NCBI RefSeq assembly: GCF_900142195.1
Contig: NZ_FRAB01000004.1
Coordinates: forward strand, 186,001-250,000
DNA from: Paraburkholderia terricola
Lineage (GTDB): Bacteria; Pseudomonadota; Gammaproteobacteria; Burkholderiales; Burkholderiaceae
Length of the DNA stretch: 64,000 nucleotides
Direction of reading: 5' to 3'
Each line of letters begins with the position of its first letter. Within the stretch, counting starts at the first letter, position 1. The translations under genes and the position numbers were made by a program. Positions 45,008 through 54,449 of the stretch are shown here, one piece after another. Below the pieces are notes generated by a model that saw only the letters and a program-made list of their open reading frames with translations, had not been told where the DNA came from and ran no database searches.

Positions 45008-46036
45008 CTACCCGGAGTCCAGCGCTAGCGCCTCGCTCTGCGGTCGAGCCACCCGATAGGCATTCGGCGATTGGCCATATTCTTTGCGGAACTCGCGGCC
45101 AAGATGCGAGGCGTCGGAGAAGCCGCAGGACGTCGCAATATCGGCCACCGTTCGGTCGGAACTCGTCAGCAGCCAGGACGCCGTCCGTATACGAATCTGC
45201 CGCCCGTACGCGTGCGGCGATTTACCCGTTTCCGCGGCAAACAGCCGCTCAAGCTGTCGGACGGACATCTCGAGACGCCGGGCAAGTTCTCCCAGGCTCA
45301 ACGGCTGACCCATGTGCTGTTCCATCAACAGGATCGCGCGCCTTACCTTGTGGTGCGTCGCGGGTTCGAGTCCCGGAGGGTGCGGCTGCGGAGCATTGCC
45401 TTTCTGCGCATCGTCCACAAGCATGATGCGCAGCGCCTTCTGCACGACCGTGGCCTCGACGTGCCGCAGCAGTATGGCCGCTGCCACGTCAATCGAGGCC
45501 CGTCCGCCTGAGCAGGTAATCCGCCGTCTGTCGATGACGAACAGCCGGTCCGCAACGAGATTGCGTTCGTCAACGCCGGGAAAGCGCTCGACGAAATCCC
45601 AGTAGTGGAACCAGCTCACGCATAGGCGGTATCCGTCCATCACCTCGGCACGCATCAAGGCGAATACCCCTGTGCAAATGCCGACCAGGGTGGCGGACGT
45701 TCGCGCTGCGTCACGAATGAACTGGAGCGTGGCTTTGCTTGCGGACGGCCCCGAGTGCAGCAGGCCGCCGACGATCACGACGTAATCGAAGGACCCGGCT
45801 TCCTCGAAGGTTGTCCACGGCGCGATCTGGATTCCGCAGCTTGCCCTGACGGGAGTAAAAGACTCGCCGACGATGCTCCACGAACAGCGGACCGGCCTGC
45901 TCATGTCACCTTCGTCGCTTGCCAGCCTGAGAAGGTCGACGAAACCGGAAAATGCGGTCAACGTGAAATTGGGCAACAGCACGATTCCAAAGCGAAGCGG
46001 CCGGACGGTTCCGGGATGAGTGGGGTCGCTGAACAT
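45008..46036 (-). CDS. GlxA/AraC-type transcriptional activator (GbdR-like)
   Basis: 342 residues. N-terminal DJ-1/PfpI-like sensor half (LRFGIVLLPNFTLTAFSGFVDLLRLASDE; DYVVIVGGLLHSG; GICTGVFALMRAEVMDG). C-terminal AraC helix-turn-helix pair (LSLGELARRLEMSVRQLERLFAAETGKSP; VADIATSCGFSDASHLGREFRKEYGQSPNAYR). Regulators of this layout (GbdR) activate glycine-betaine catabolism in Pseudomonas. Start MFSDPTHPGTVRPL at 46036 is chosen; the upstream frame is open but not family-like. Confidence 0.88.
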   Translation of the reverse strand: MFSDPTHPGTVRPLRFGIVLLPNFTLTAFSGFVDLLRLASDEGDMSRPVRCSWSIVGESFTPVRASCGIQIAPWTTFEEAGSFDYVVIVGGLLHSGPSASKATLQFIRDAARTSATLVGICTGVFALMRAEVMDGYRLCVSWFHYWDFVERFPGVDERNLVADRLFVIDRRRITCSGGRASIDVAAAILLRHVEATVVQKALRIMLVDDAQKGNAPQPHPPGLEPATHHKVRRAILLMEQHMGQPLSLGELARRLEMSVRQLERLFAAETGKSPHAYGRQIRIRTASWLLTSSDRTVADIATSCGFSDASHLGREFRKEYGQSPNAYRVARPQSEALALDSG

Positions 46037-46149
46037 GGGACTGCCTGCATTAATGCTCTGGAAGCGCTCTAGATGCGCTCTGGAATCCGGCCAGGAGAAT
46101 CGTCTTTCGACGGACCTGCTCATGCTGTTCGAACGGTTGCGAGCGAAAG

Positions 46150-47151
46150 CTACCTGGTAGTCTCCGCTTCGACGCCTCGCCATTCGCGCATCATCGCGCC
46201 GACTTCCTCACCGAGCCATTCGCGGAACTGCAAAGACTCCGGTCGAAGCTTCGCGTTCTTATGCGTGATCAGGTAGTGGTGACGGTCGTGGAACTCGAGC
46301 GCGTCACGCACCGGCCGAATCAGACGGCCCTGTTCGACCTGGCGATGGACGAGATGATGCCAGCCGAGCAGGGTGCCTTCGCCCGCTTCGGCCTGGGCGA
46401 CGAGGAGTCGATAGTCGTTACTCTCGAAGTGCTCGTTTTCAGTGAGCCTGTCCGAGCCATCACCTTGCTGAAACCAGTTTCGCCACACGCGCCAGTCGAC
46501 GTGTTCACACACCTGGGCCCGTCCCAGCAGCGAGAGGTTCAACGTGGGCTGCGACAGCAGATCGAGCGGCTTCAACGACTGTCCGCGAAAGTGTTTCTCG
46601 AAGAACGGCTGACTACAGACGGGATACACCACGTCGTGGAAGAGCGGCTCGACTTCGTACTCCGGTTCGCGCGGCGGATTCTTGGTAATGATGACGTCAG
46701 GTTGCATGAGTTCATCCAGTTCCATGAAATGCTCGGTCACCATCACGAGCAATCTGATGTCCGGGAACCGTCTGCGGAACTCGGGCAGCCTGAACGACAG
46801 CCACAAAGCCGAGAACGTATGCGAGACGCAAATGGTCAGCGCGCGCTTGTCCGAGCGACGCACCGCCTCGGCTGCTTCCGCGATATTCATGATCGACAGA
46901 TACGATGCGTTGTAGAGAATGCGGCCCGCATCGGTGAGCGCGATGTGCCGCCCGGTGCGCTCAAACAGGGCCACATCTAGCGAATCCTCGAGTTCCTTGA
47001 TTTGCCTGCTGATTGCGGCCTGCGTGACGCATAGCACTTCCGCCGCCTGTGTGAAGCTTTCGTAGCGCGCCGCGGTGACGAAGCATCGCAGTGCCCGTAA
47101 CGACGGCATCTGGGCGAGGAGTCGGTCCGCGAATAAATGCTTCTGTTGCAT
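46150..47151 (-). CDS. LysR-family transcriptional regulator (GcvA-type)
   Basis: 333 residues. Winged helix at about 12-52 (MPSLRALRCFVTAARYESFTQAAEVLCVTQAAISRQIKE); effector domain includes ALTICVSHTFSALWLSFRLPEFRRRFPDIR. The start ATG 47151 is preceded by AAGGTGA, a good ribosome site, while the frame extends a little further upstream. It is the second LysR gene of the locus. The two share the GcvA-like layout, so they may respond to related amino acids or amines. Confidence 0.9.
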   Translation of the reverse strand: MQQKHLFADRLLAQMPSLRALRCFVTAARYESFTQAAEVLCVTQAAISRQIKELEDSLDVALFERTGRHIALTDAGRILYNASYLSIMNIAEAAEAVRRSDKRALTICVSHTFSALWLSFRLPEFRRRFPDIRLLVMVTEHFMELDELMQPDVIITKNPPREPEYEVEPLFHDVVYPVCSQPFFEKHFRGQSLKPLDLLSQPTLNLSLLGRAQVCEHVDWRVWRNWFQQGDGSDRLTENEHFESNDYRLLVAQAEAGEGTLLGWHHLVHRQVEQGRLIRPVRDALEFHDRHHYLITHKNAKLRPESLQFREWLGEEVGAMMREWRGVEAETTR

Positions 47152-47375
47152 CGTTGTCACCTTTTTCACGCGCAAGCGCGGTGCTGTCCGAAGACGGTGG
47201 ATCTACGCCGCTCTATTTTTTCTCGGTGCAAGGCGGCCATCCGTCATGAGGCAGGAGCATCTCGATCGGAATAGTTTGCGAGTCTCCCTGCTCGTTGGCA
47301 AGAGAGGTCAACCCGAGGTCAGGCCTCTCCTCAGGCGGCGTTCTGCGTGGCGAAAAACGTGGCGAAAACGTGACG

Positions 47376-48146
47376 TTATGCGCGGCCTTGGATCCTCATC
47401 AAAACCCGGTCGAGGGCGTCGGCGAAATGCGCATACGTACCGCGTTTCGAGAGCTCGTCGTGAACCTGTTCGTTGATGCCACCCGGCGTCATGGAGTGCT
47501 CGATCAGCTCAGTAAACGATCTTTCACCTCGCGTTGTGTCGTGCGCGAGGCCGACAGAATAGCCCGACAGAAATGAGCGAGCGGCATCGTCACTGAGCCC
47601 TTGGCGGACCAGCCATGACGCCTGGGCTTCCAGCACCGCATAGAAGCTCGCCATCGTCGCGGTGACGGCCAACAGTGCGTCGAACCTGGCTTCGTCGTCG
47701 ACTTCGACCGCCTGTCCCAACGCCGAGAACAAGGATTTCGCAACGTGGTCCGCGGGACAGATCGCCGTGCTTCCCTTGCCCTCGGCAACTGCCGGCAGCG
47801 GTATCGCGCGAACGACCTTGCCCTGCGCGCGGACGAGCCTGCGCACCTCATCGATCGAGATGCCGGCGATGAAGCTGACGACATGATGGCGCGCATCAAA
47901 ATGCAGTTCGCTCAACACGTCGGCAGCGATTTGCGGCACGACGGCAAGACAGACGACGTCGGATGCTTCCAGCACGTCCTGATTGCTTTCGCATACCTGC
48001 ACCCGCTTATCGAGAGCGGCAAGCGCCGCTGCGGTCCGCGCATTGCGGGGCGACAGCGAAATGCGTTCAAGCGGAAAGTCGAACCGAAGCAATCCGGTAA
48101 CGACTGCCTGCGTGATGGCGCCGGTCCCGATGAATCCAAGTCGCAT
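47376..48146 (-). CDS. Pyrroline-5-carboxylate-reductase-like protein
   Basis: 256 residues. A Rossmann NAD(P)-binding start MRLGFIGTGAITQAVVTGLL is typical of ProC, with ISLSPRNARTAAALAA and a conserved FIAGISIDEVRRL. The C-terminal SMTPGGINEQVHDEL is the ProC dimerisation/active-site signature. It shows enough divergence that a different imine-reductase role is possible. In this locus it may reduce a cyclic imino-acid produced by the FAD oxidase or DapA-like enzyme, which would fit a hydroxyproline or proline-betaine pathway. Confidence 0.82.
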   Translation of the reverse strand: MRLGFIGTGAITQAVVTGLLRFDFPLERISLSPRNARTAAALAALDKRVQVCESNQDVLEASDVVCLAVVPQIAADVLSELHFDARHHVVSFIAGISIDEVRRLVRAQGKVVRAIPLPAVAEGKGSTAICPADHVAKSLFSALGQAVEVDDEARFDALLAVTATMASFYAVLEAQASWLVRQGLSDDAARSFLSGYSVGLAHDTTRGERSFTELIEHSMTPGGINEQVHDELSKRGTYAHFADALDRVLMRIQGRA

Positions 48147-48251
48147 GGGGTCTCACATAGCGTTGAAGCGCGGCAGCGTCAAACGCCGTCGCGCCCGGAA
48201 AGTCAACACCCCGGCGTCACAGGCCGGGGCTCCCGATCGAGTCGAATTGCT

Positions 48252-49745
48252 TTAGTCCAGCTTCAGCCAGGTGGTTTTCAGCTCGCAATACTGATCGTGC
48301 GCGTAGACCGATTTATCACGGCCGCCGAAGCCCGATTGCTTGAATCCACCGAATGGCGTGGACAGGTCGCCCTCGCCGAAACAGTTCACCGTGACCGTAC
48401 CCGCCCTGATGCGGGCGGCAATCTTGTGAGCGTTGTTGACGTTGTCGGTCCATAGCGATGCGGCGAGTCCATAGCAGGTGTCGTTGGCGATCCGGACAGC
48501 CTCGTCGATGTCGGCGTATTCGATGAAGCAGACGACGGGGCCAAAGACTTCCTCGCGGGCGATGCTCATCTCTGGCGTGACACGGTCGAAGATGGTCGGC
48601 TCGACGAACCACCCGCCGGTCTCAGTCAGCGTGGCTTTGCCGCCGCACACGAGGTGCGCGCCTTCCGCTTTCGCTTTCTCGATGTGGGCGAGTACTTTTT
48701 GACAGTGCTTCTCTTCGATCAGGGAACCAAGCTTGACCTCGGGGTCGAGCGGGTCGCCCGTCTTCCATCCCGCCAGAACGGCCAGGACCTTGTCGAGCAA
48801 CTCGGTTTTTGTTGTCGAAGGAACCAGAATACGGGAGCCCGCGCTGCAGTTCTCGCCCATGTTCCAGAACGCGGCAGCGACTGCCTGCTCCGCGACGGCA
48901 TCCAGGTTCGCGACGTCGGGCAGAACGACTTGAGGGTTCTTGCCGCCACATTCCAGCACGACTCGCTTCAGGTTCGTGTCCGCCGAATAATGGAGGAACC
49001 GCTTGCCGGTTTCCGTCGAGCCCGTGAAAGCAATCAGGTCGACGTCGGCATGGCGGCCCAAGGCCTGGCCCGCGCTTTCGCCAAAGCCGGTGACGACGCT
49101 GAAGACACCTTCGGGCACGCCGGCTTCCCTTGCCAGGTCGGCGATGCGCAGTGTGGAAAGCGATGTCTGCTCGGCGGGTTTCACAATGACGCTGTTGCCG
49201 ACGGAGAGCGCCGGGCCGATTTTCCAGGCAAGCATGAGCGCCGGGAAGTTCCACGGCAGAACTGCGCCCACGATACCAATCGGCTCGCGCGTAATCATGC
49301 TCACGACGCTCGCGCCAGACGGCGACAGCGCGTCGTACCGCTTGTCGGTGACTTCCGCGTGCCAGCGGATACAGGCCGCCGATTCGGGGATGTCCAGTGC
49401 CATGCACTCGCTGATCGGCTTGCCCGCTTCGAGTGCTTCGAGCAGCGCCAGTTCCTCGGCGTTTTCCTCGATGAGTTGCGCGAGCCGCAGAAGCACCGAC
49501 TTTCGTTGGGCAGGCGCGGCCTTCGACCACACGCCGGACACGAACGCATTCCTTGCCGCCGCCACCGCCCGGTCGACGTCCTTCATATCGCACTTTGCAA
49601 TATCGGCCAGTACTTTTCCTGTCGAAGGATTGAGTGTCTGGAACGTTTCGTTCGCCGCCGCCGGACACCGTTGCCCGGCGATAAACGCTCTGCCATCGAC
49701 TGAGAGGGTTTCAGCTTTCTGCAGCCATTCCTGATAAGTCGTCAT
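48252..49745 (-). CDS. NAD(P)-dependent aldehyde dehydrogenase (PuuC-like)
   Basis: 497 residues with the full ALDH fold. The nucleotide-binding part has IGIVGAVLPWNFPALMLAWKIGPAL and FTGSTETGKRFL; the catalytic Glu lies in VVLECGGKNPQVV and the nucleophile Cys in NMGENCSAGSRILV. EEVFGPVV is also present. The closest family by eye is the gamma-aminobutyraldehyde/betaine-aldehyde (PuuC) group, but the family is broad. In this locus it could oxidise 2-oxoglutarate semialdehyde or formaldehyde-derived aldehydes. Start at 49745 follows GAGGAC. It is 17 bases downstream of the FAD oxidase. Confidence 0.88.
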   Translation of the reverse strand: MTTYQEWLQKAETLSVDGRAFIAGQRCPAAANETFQTLNPSTGKVLADIAKCDMKDVDRAVAAARNAFVSGVWSKAAPAQRKSVLLRLAQLIEENAEELALLEALEAGKPISECMALDIPESAACIRWHAEVTDKRYDALSPSGASVVSMITREPIGIVGAVLPWNFPALMLAWKIGPALSVGNSVIVKPAEQTSLSTLRIADLAREAGVPEGVFSVVTGFGESAGQALGRHADVDLIAFTGSTETGKRFLHYSADTNLKRVVLECGGKNPQVVLPDVANLDAVAEQAVAAAFWNMGENCSAGSRILVPSTTKTELLDKVLAVLAGWKTGDPLDPEVKLGSLIEEKHCQKVLAHIEKAKAEGAHLVCGGKATLTETGGWFVEPTIFDRVTPEMSIAREEVFGPVVCFIEYADIDEAVRIANDTCYGLAASLWTDNVNNAHKIAARIRAGTVTVNCFGEGDLSTPFGGFKQSGFGGRDKSVYAHDQYCELKTTWLKLD

Positions 49746-49762
49746 GTTCTGTCCTCGCAAAT

Positions 49763-51094
49763 TTAAAGCTCGGCTCCCGCCGAAAATTCCTTCATCCAGA
49801 TAGCCGCTGACACCGCGACGTCCGCGATCGGGCGGACCGGCAGCGAGCGCGGATGCGGCTGGTTCAAAAGCTGGCGAACGAGTTCATTGGATTGGCCGAG
49901 TGCGTATTCGGCGATGAGTTTCCCGGATGCCGACCCTCTGCTCAGACCGAGGCCATTGCATCCGATCGCCTGGAAGACGCCATCGTCCCTGCATCCGAAC
50001 AGCGCGCCGTTGTTCGCGGACAGACACAACGGACCGCCCCATGTGTATTCCAGTTCGACGTTTTTCAGCATCGGAAAGCGCCGGTCGAACGACCGTTGAT
50101 GCATGGTCTTCGCCTTCGCCAGGTCAGCCTGCGAAAGTTCCAGGCCAGGTCGAAAGGCGAAGTGGTTGCGAACGCAGATACGGTCCGTAATCAGACGGCG
50201 AACGGTCGAGCCCATCGGGTCGGCGGGAATCAGTGCCCATGACCGCGTGCCGCCGAGTCGCCCGACTTCTTCCGGGTTCATTACCCGTGTCATGGACGCA
50301 AACGTATAAACAGGCAGCAGACCGTTCGGATGCCCGCCGAAGGTCGCCGCATACGCGTTGGTGCATAGAATCACGCGCCTCGCGACGATCTTGCCGCTGT
50401 CGAAGCGCAGTACTTTCGATAGCCCCTGGTCTTCGATGCCCTTGACCGCGCTCAGCTCGAAGACCTTCGCGTTCTCCGGCAACGTTGCCGCGAGACCGCG
50501 CATGAGCGCTGCCGGCTGAACCGTGCTGCAACCCGGCGTAAAGAGCGCGCCCTGATAAAAGTTCGTGCCGGTCACTTTAGCGATGGCGGTCTCGTCCAGC
50601 CATTGAAAGGCTTCGTCGATGCGAGCAAGTCCTTCTGCAAAGTGGGTCAGTGCGGCGTGGCCTTTCCTGTTCACCGACGCATGAAACTTGCCGTCGTCCC
50701 GCCAGTCGCAATCGATGTTGTATTGCTTGACCGTCGAGCGCACATAGTCAATGCCGTGACGTTGAAACCGGACATCGGCCTTATCGGTTTCCACACTGCG
50801 CGAATAGCTTTCACTGCTGATGTCGTGTGGCAAATCGATGAAGAACCCGGAATTTCGTCCCGCCGTGGTGCGCCCGATGCGGTCCGCTTCGACCAGCGCT
50901 ATCGTGGCGTCAGGCGCAAGCTCCGCCAGACGCCGCGCGGCGCACAGCCCCGTAATACCGCCGCCGACGACGACCCAGTCATATCGATGCCCGGAAGACA
51001 CCGTATTGGCGGGGGAGGGCGGCGGCAGACTTTCCCACCAGCCGTTCACGCCATCTGGCGCCGGGAACCGCACGAATTCCAGTTTCGAGGCCAT
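49763..51094 (-). CDS. FAD-dependent amine/amino-acid oxidase (DAO, PuuB-like)
   Basis: 443 residues of the DAO/glycine-oxidase superfamily. The FAD motif YDWVVVGGGITGLCAARRLAELAPDA lies about 30 residues from the start, and AGRNSGFFIDLPHDIS follows. The C-terminal part AIGCNGLGLSRGSASGKLIAEYALG closes the FAD site. It oxidises a secondary or primary amine to an imine with release of hydrogen peroxide or transfer to an acceptor. Candidate substrates are a demethylated amino acid such as sarcosine or D-hydroxyproline. Start MASKLEFVRF at 51094. Confidence 0.87.
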   Translation of the reverse strand: MASKLEFVRFPAPDGVNGWWESLPPPSPANTVSSGHRYDWVVVGGGITGLCAARRLAELAPDATIALVEADRIGRTTAGRNSGFFIDLPHDISSESYSRSVETDKADVRFQRHGIDYVRSTVKQYNIDCDWRDDGKFHASVNRKGHAALTHFAEGLARIDEAFQWLDETAIAKVTGTNFYQGALFTPGCSTVQPAALMRGLAATLPENAKVFELSAVKGIEDQGLSKVLRFDSGKIVARRVILCTNAYAATFGGHPNGLLPVYTFASMTRVMNPEEVGRLGGTRSWALIPADPMGSTVRRLITDRICVRNHFAFRPGLELSQADLAKAKTMHQRSFDRRFPMLKNVELEYTWGGPLCLSANNGALFGCRDDGVFQAIGCNGLGLSRGSASGKLIAEYALGQSNELVRQLLNQPHPRSLPVRPIADVAVSAAIWMKEFSAGAEL

Positions 51095-51098
51095 GCGT

Positions 51099-51986
51099 TT
51101 ACTGCGCGTTGCGCAACATGGGTTGAACGAGCTTCGCAAAATCGCCGCGCTCTTCTTCAGTGAGCGTGCCGAGCGGCGCGCGCGCGATACCGACTGGCGT
51201 GCCGGCGAGTTCACAGCCGTAGCGAACGTATTGAATGAATTTGCCGCTGCGCTCCAGCAATTCGAGTACGGGCAGCAGTTGCGCCATCAGCTTGCGGCCC
51301 GTTACGAAGTCAGCTTGCTCGACGCATGCGTCGAAGAGCGCGGTATGCGCTTCGGGCAGGAAGTTGGAAGCACCCCCGACCCAGCTCCTCGCTCCCCATG
51401 CGAAGAACTCGAGCGCCTGATCGTCCATGCCGCAGCTCAGTACCAGCTTGTCGCGGAAATGCGTGGCAAGGTGATGCAGACGCGAGATGTCGCCGGTGCT
51501 TTCCTTCATCGCGATGAAGTTTGGCCGTTCGAGCAGCGTTGCCAGAACGCCGTTGCTGATTTCGGTCCCGGTGCGCGCCGGAAAGTTGTACAGCATGATC
51601 GGCATGTCGAGACTGTCGTCCACCTTCAACATGTGGTTCAGCAGTTCTTCCTGCGTCGGCTGCGCATAGTACGGAGCGGCAAGCAGCAACGCGGACAGGC
51701 CGGCCCGCCTGGCTTCCTGACCCAGGCGAATGACTTCCTTCGTCGTGGTCGCATTGATGCCGGCGGTCAGATACGTCTTGCCGCCTGCCGCTTGCGCCAC
51801 GGTGTTGAAGGTCCGAACCCGTTCTTCGAAACTCAACGCGTAGTACTCGCCCGTGGTCCCGCCGACTCCAAGGCCCGAAACCCGGCCTGCGAGATTGGCG
51901 GCATGTTTGCCGAGTAGATCATGGTCGATCTCGCCGTCCGCCTTGAACGGTGTGACTAGCGGTGTATGTACGCCCTCGAAGCTCAT
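51099..51986 (-). CDS. DapA-family (dihydrodipicolinate synthase-like) lyase
   Basis: 295-residue class I aldolase-type TIM barrel. Schiff-base Lys161 is in FIAMKESTGD, Tyr133 in MLYNFPARTG, and the Thr pair in GVGGTTGEYYALS (44-45). The start MSFEGVHTPLVTPF is typical. True DapA makes dihydrodipicolinate, but other members deaminate 4-hydroxy-pyrroline carboxylate or cleave keto acids; in this catabolic context, next to an oxidase and an aldehyde dehydrogenase, a deaminase or lyase role is likelier. Substrate not determined. Confidence 0.86.
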   Translation of the reverse strand: MSFEGVHTPLVTPFKADGEIDHDLLGKHAANLAGRVSGLGVGGTTGEYYALSFEERVRTFNTVAQAAGGKTYLTAGINATTTKEVIRLGQEARRAGLSALLLAAPYYAQPTQEELLNHMLKVDDSLDMPIMLYNFPARTGTEISNGVLATLLERPNFIAMKESTGDISRLHHLATHFRDKLVLSCGMDDQALEFFAWGARSWVGGASNFLPEAHTALFDACVEQADFVTGRKLMAQLLPVLELLERSGKFIQYVRYGCELAGTPVGIARAPLGTLTEEERGDFAKLVQPMLRNAQ

Positions 51987-52064
51987 TTTGAATTCTCTCT
52001 TGAATAAAAGATGCAAAGCGCTGCCCGGATAGCCGGCAAGAATCGCAGGCGTATCGTGGGCCGG

Positions 52065-53360
52065 CTACACAAGTGCCTCGGCATGCGAGTAAATCGGAAA
52101 CTGGTTGCACAGATCTCGTACGCGGCTGCGGATCGCGCGTTCGACCTGATCATCTCCGTCGGGCTCGCGTTCGAGCGCCGACAGCACTTCCAGAATCATC
52201 TGGCCGACCTGCTCGAACTGATCGGTGCCGAAGCCTCGGGTTGTTGCAGCGGGCGTGCCGAGGCGGATTCCCGAGGTGACAGTCGGGCTTTGTGTATCGA
52301 ACGGAATCCCATTCTTGTTGCAGGTGATGCCCGCACGTTCCAGCGCCTTTTCAGCCTGGGTGCCGGTGAGCCGCTTGCCGCGCAAATCGACCAGCAACAG
52401 ATGGTTGTCGGTTCCGCCAGTGACGAGACTCAGGCCGCCCGACGTCAGGACGTTGCCGAGCGCCTGGGCGTTACGCAGCACCTGGTCGATATACGCCGTG
52501 AAATCCGGACGAAGCGCTTCACCGAATGCGACCGCTTTGCCCGCTATGACGTGCATGAGCGGGCCGCCCTGGAGACCGGGGAATACAGCCGAGTTGATTT
52601 TCTTGGCTATGTCGCCGTTATTCGTGAGGATGAAGCCGCCGCGCGGCCCGCGAAGCGTCTTGTGCGTCGTGGATGTCACCACGTCGGCGAATCGAACCGG
52701 GTTCTCGTGCCTGCCTGCCGCGACGACCCCGGCAATGTGCGCCATGTCGACCATCAACAATGCGCCCACGCTATCGGCGATTTCACGGAACGCGGCAAAA
52801 TCCAGCGCGCGCGGGTAGGCCGAATAACCTGCGATGATGAGCTTGGGGCGATGCTCGTCGGCAAGCCGATGGACCTGCTCGTAGTCGATGCGATACGTTT
52901 CGGGATTCACGCCGTACTGGACCGCGTTGAACCATTTGCCGGAAAGCGCGGGACGCGCGCCGTGCGTCAGATGTCCGCCGGCGTCGAGCGACATGCCCAT
53001 CACCGTGTCGCCCGGTTTGGCCAGCGCGAGCATCACTGCGCCGTTTGCCTGGGCGCCCGAATGGGGTTGCACGTTCGCGTATTCGGCATCGAACAGCGCT
53101 TTCACGCGGTCAATGGCGAGCGCCTCGATCCTGTCCACGTGCTCGCAACCGCCGTAATACCGCTTTGACGGATACCCTTCCGCGTATTTGTTGGTCAGCA
53201 CGGTGCCTTGCGCTTCCATTACCGCAGCCGAGACAATGTTCTCGGAAGCAATCAATTCGATCTGGGTTTGCTGGCGACGCAACTCCAACGCAATCTCCGA
53301 TGCGATGACGGGGTCACGGCTCTGGAGAGTTTCAGCAAAAAAGCGTGAGTTCTCGTTCAC
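52065..53360 (-). CDS. glyA: Serine hydroxymethyltransferase
   Basis: 431-residue PLP enzyme that interconverts serine and glycine with tetrahydrofolate. The PLP-Lys is in [17 protein letters not shown]; other marks are [34 protein letters not shown] and [16 protein letters not shown] second, dedicated glyA inside a betaine-degradation locus is common: it uses the one-carbon units released by N-demethylation and the glycine end-product. The GTG start has GGAG upstream. A housekeeping copy should exist elsewhere; this one is likely the catabolic paralogue. Confidence 0.95.
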   Translation of the reverse strand: MNENSRFFAETLQSRDPVIASEIALELRRQQTQIELIASENIVSAAVMEAQGTVLTNKYAEGYPSKRYYGGCEHVDRIEALAIDRVKALFDAEYANVQPHSGAQANGAVMLALAKPGDTVMGMSLDAGGHLTHGARPALSGKWFNAVQYGVNPETYRIDYEQVHRLADEHRPKLIIAGYSAYPRALDFAAFREIADSVGALLMVDMAHIAGVVAAGRHENPVRFADVVTSTTHKTLRGPRGGFILTNNGDIAKKINSAVFPGLQGGPLMHVIAGKAVAFGEALRPDFTAYIDQVLRNAQALGNVLTSGGLSLVTGGTDNHLLLVDLRGKRLTGTQAEKALERAGITCNKNGIPFDTQSPTVTSGIRLGTPAATTRGFGTDQFEQVGQMILEVLSALEREPDGDDQVERAIRSRVRDLCNQFPIYSHAEALV

Positions 53361-53451
53361 GTGGTCACTCCGGAATTAAATCGTGTAAGACAAGTCATGC
53401 CACGCCGCGAGCGGCAATGAACCCTTCCGCTCACGGCGAGAACAACGTGAT

Positions 53452-54333
53452 CTATTGCTGCAACCAGGCCTTCAACTTCTCCGGATGCGCGTCGACGAAT
53501 TTCTTCGCCGCCGTCGCATAGTCGTTCGTGGCGTTGCCCTCGAACTCGATGGCCTCGACGTCAGCGAGAGTCAGCTTGAAATGCTTGAAGAAGACGTCCG
53601 CCCGCGGAAACTTGCTTGCGAACTGTTTGGATGCGAAGGCGTGAACCTGCTCCTCGCCACCCAGCGTACCCTTGGGGTCCTTGAGATAACGCATCTGCCA
53701 TTTCTGGAACAGCCAATGAGGGCTCCAGACCGTGGCGACGATCCATTGCTTCGACTGGTAAGCTCGCTGCACGCCTGCGAGCATGCCTGCTTCGCTCGAC
53801 GATTGCAGGTTGTAGCCATTCAGGTCATAGGCCTTGATGGTTTTCTCGGACGCCTGCATCAGGCCGCCGCCGGGCTCGATACCCTGCACGGTGCCATTCA
53901 GCTTGCTCTTGACGTCGGCTTTCTCCAGGTCGGCAATCGACGAGAGCTGGGCCTCGGGAATGTATGCCGGCACCGCCCAACCGTTCTTGCCGCCGGTATA
54001 GATGATGCCGACGTCGTCCATATCGTTCTTGTACTTTGTGTAATACGCTGCGTGCGTCACCGGCAGCCAGCCACCCACCATGATGTCGAGGTCGCCGCGG
54101 GCGACGCCCTGGTACTGAATGCCGATATCGGCCTGAACAAACTGCACCGGCTGCTTGAGGTTCGTCTCCAGAGCGTACTTGGCGACATTGGCGACGGCCA
54201 GTACATCCGCCCAGTTCGTAACCGCCATCTTCAGCGGTTCGGCCGCGACTGCCGGCCCCGCACCGGCAGCCAGGGCAACGACCGCCGACACCGCCAGTTT
54301 CATAACGAGCGACTTCAATACATTGCTGTTCAT
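53452..54333 (-). CDS. Glycine-betaine-type ABC transporter, substrate-binding protein
   Basis: 293 residues of the OpuAC/ProX-type family. Signal peptide to about residue 30 (VVALAAGAGPAVAA). The binding domain follows (KMAVTNWADVLAVANVAKYALETNLKQPVQFVQADIGIQYQGVARGDLDI), with scattered Trp residues (MVGGWLP, KNGWAVPAY, VATVWSPHWLFQKWQ) that form the aromatic cage for quaternary amines. It delivers the betaine to the permease encoded downstream. It is the third gene of the transporter operon. Confidence 0.9.
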   Translation of the reverse strand: MNSNVLKSLVMKLAVSAVVALAAGAGPAVAAEPLKMAVTNWADVLAVANVAKYALETNLKQPVQFVQADIGIQYQGVARGDLDIMVGGWLPVTHAAYYTKYKNDMDDVGIIYTGGKNGWAVPAYIPEAQLSSIADLEKADVKSKLNGTVQGIEPGGGLMQASEKTIKAYDLNGYNLQSSSEAGMLAGVQRAYQSKQWIVATVWSPHWLFQKWQMRYLKDPKGTLGGEEQVHAFASKQFASKFPRADVFFKHFKLTLADVEAIEFEGNATNDYATAAKKFVDAHPEKLKAWLQQ

Positions 54334-54449
54334 GCGCTACTCCTACGAGATGATGAAATCTTCTTGAAAATTCGACTGCTGCTGCAATAGCGTGTCGGGT
54401 CTCCAAACTCGCTGGCGATCGCATCGCATGCGCGATGCGATGCTGCCGG

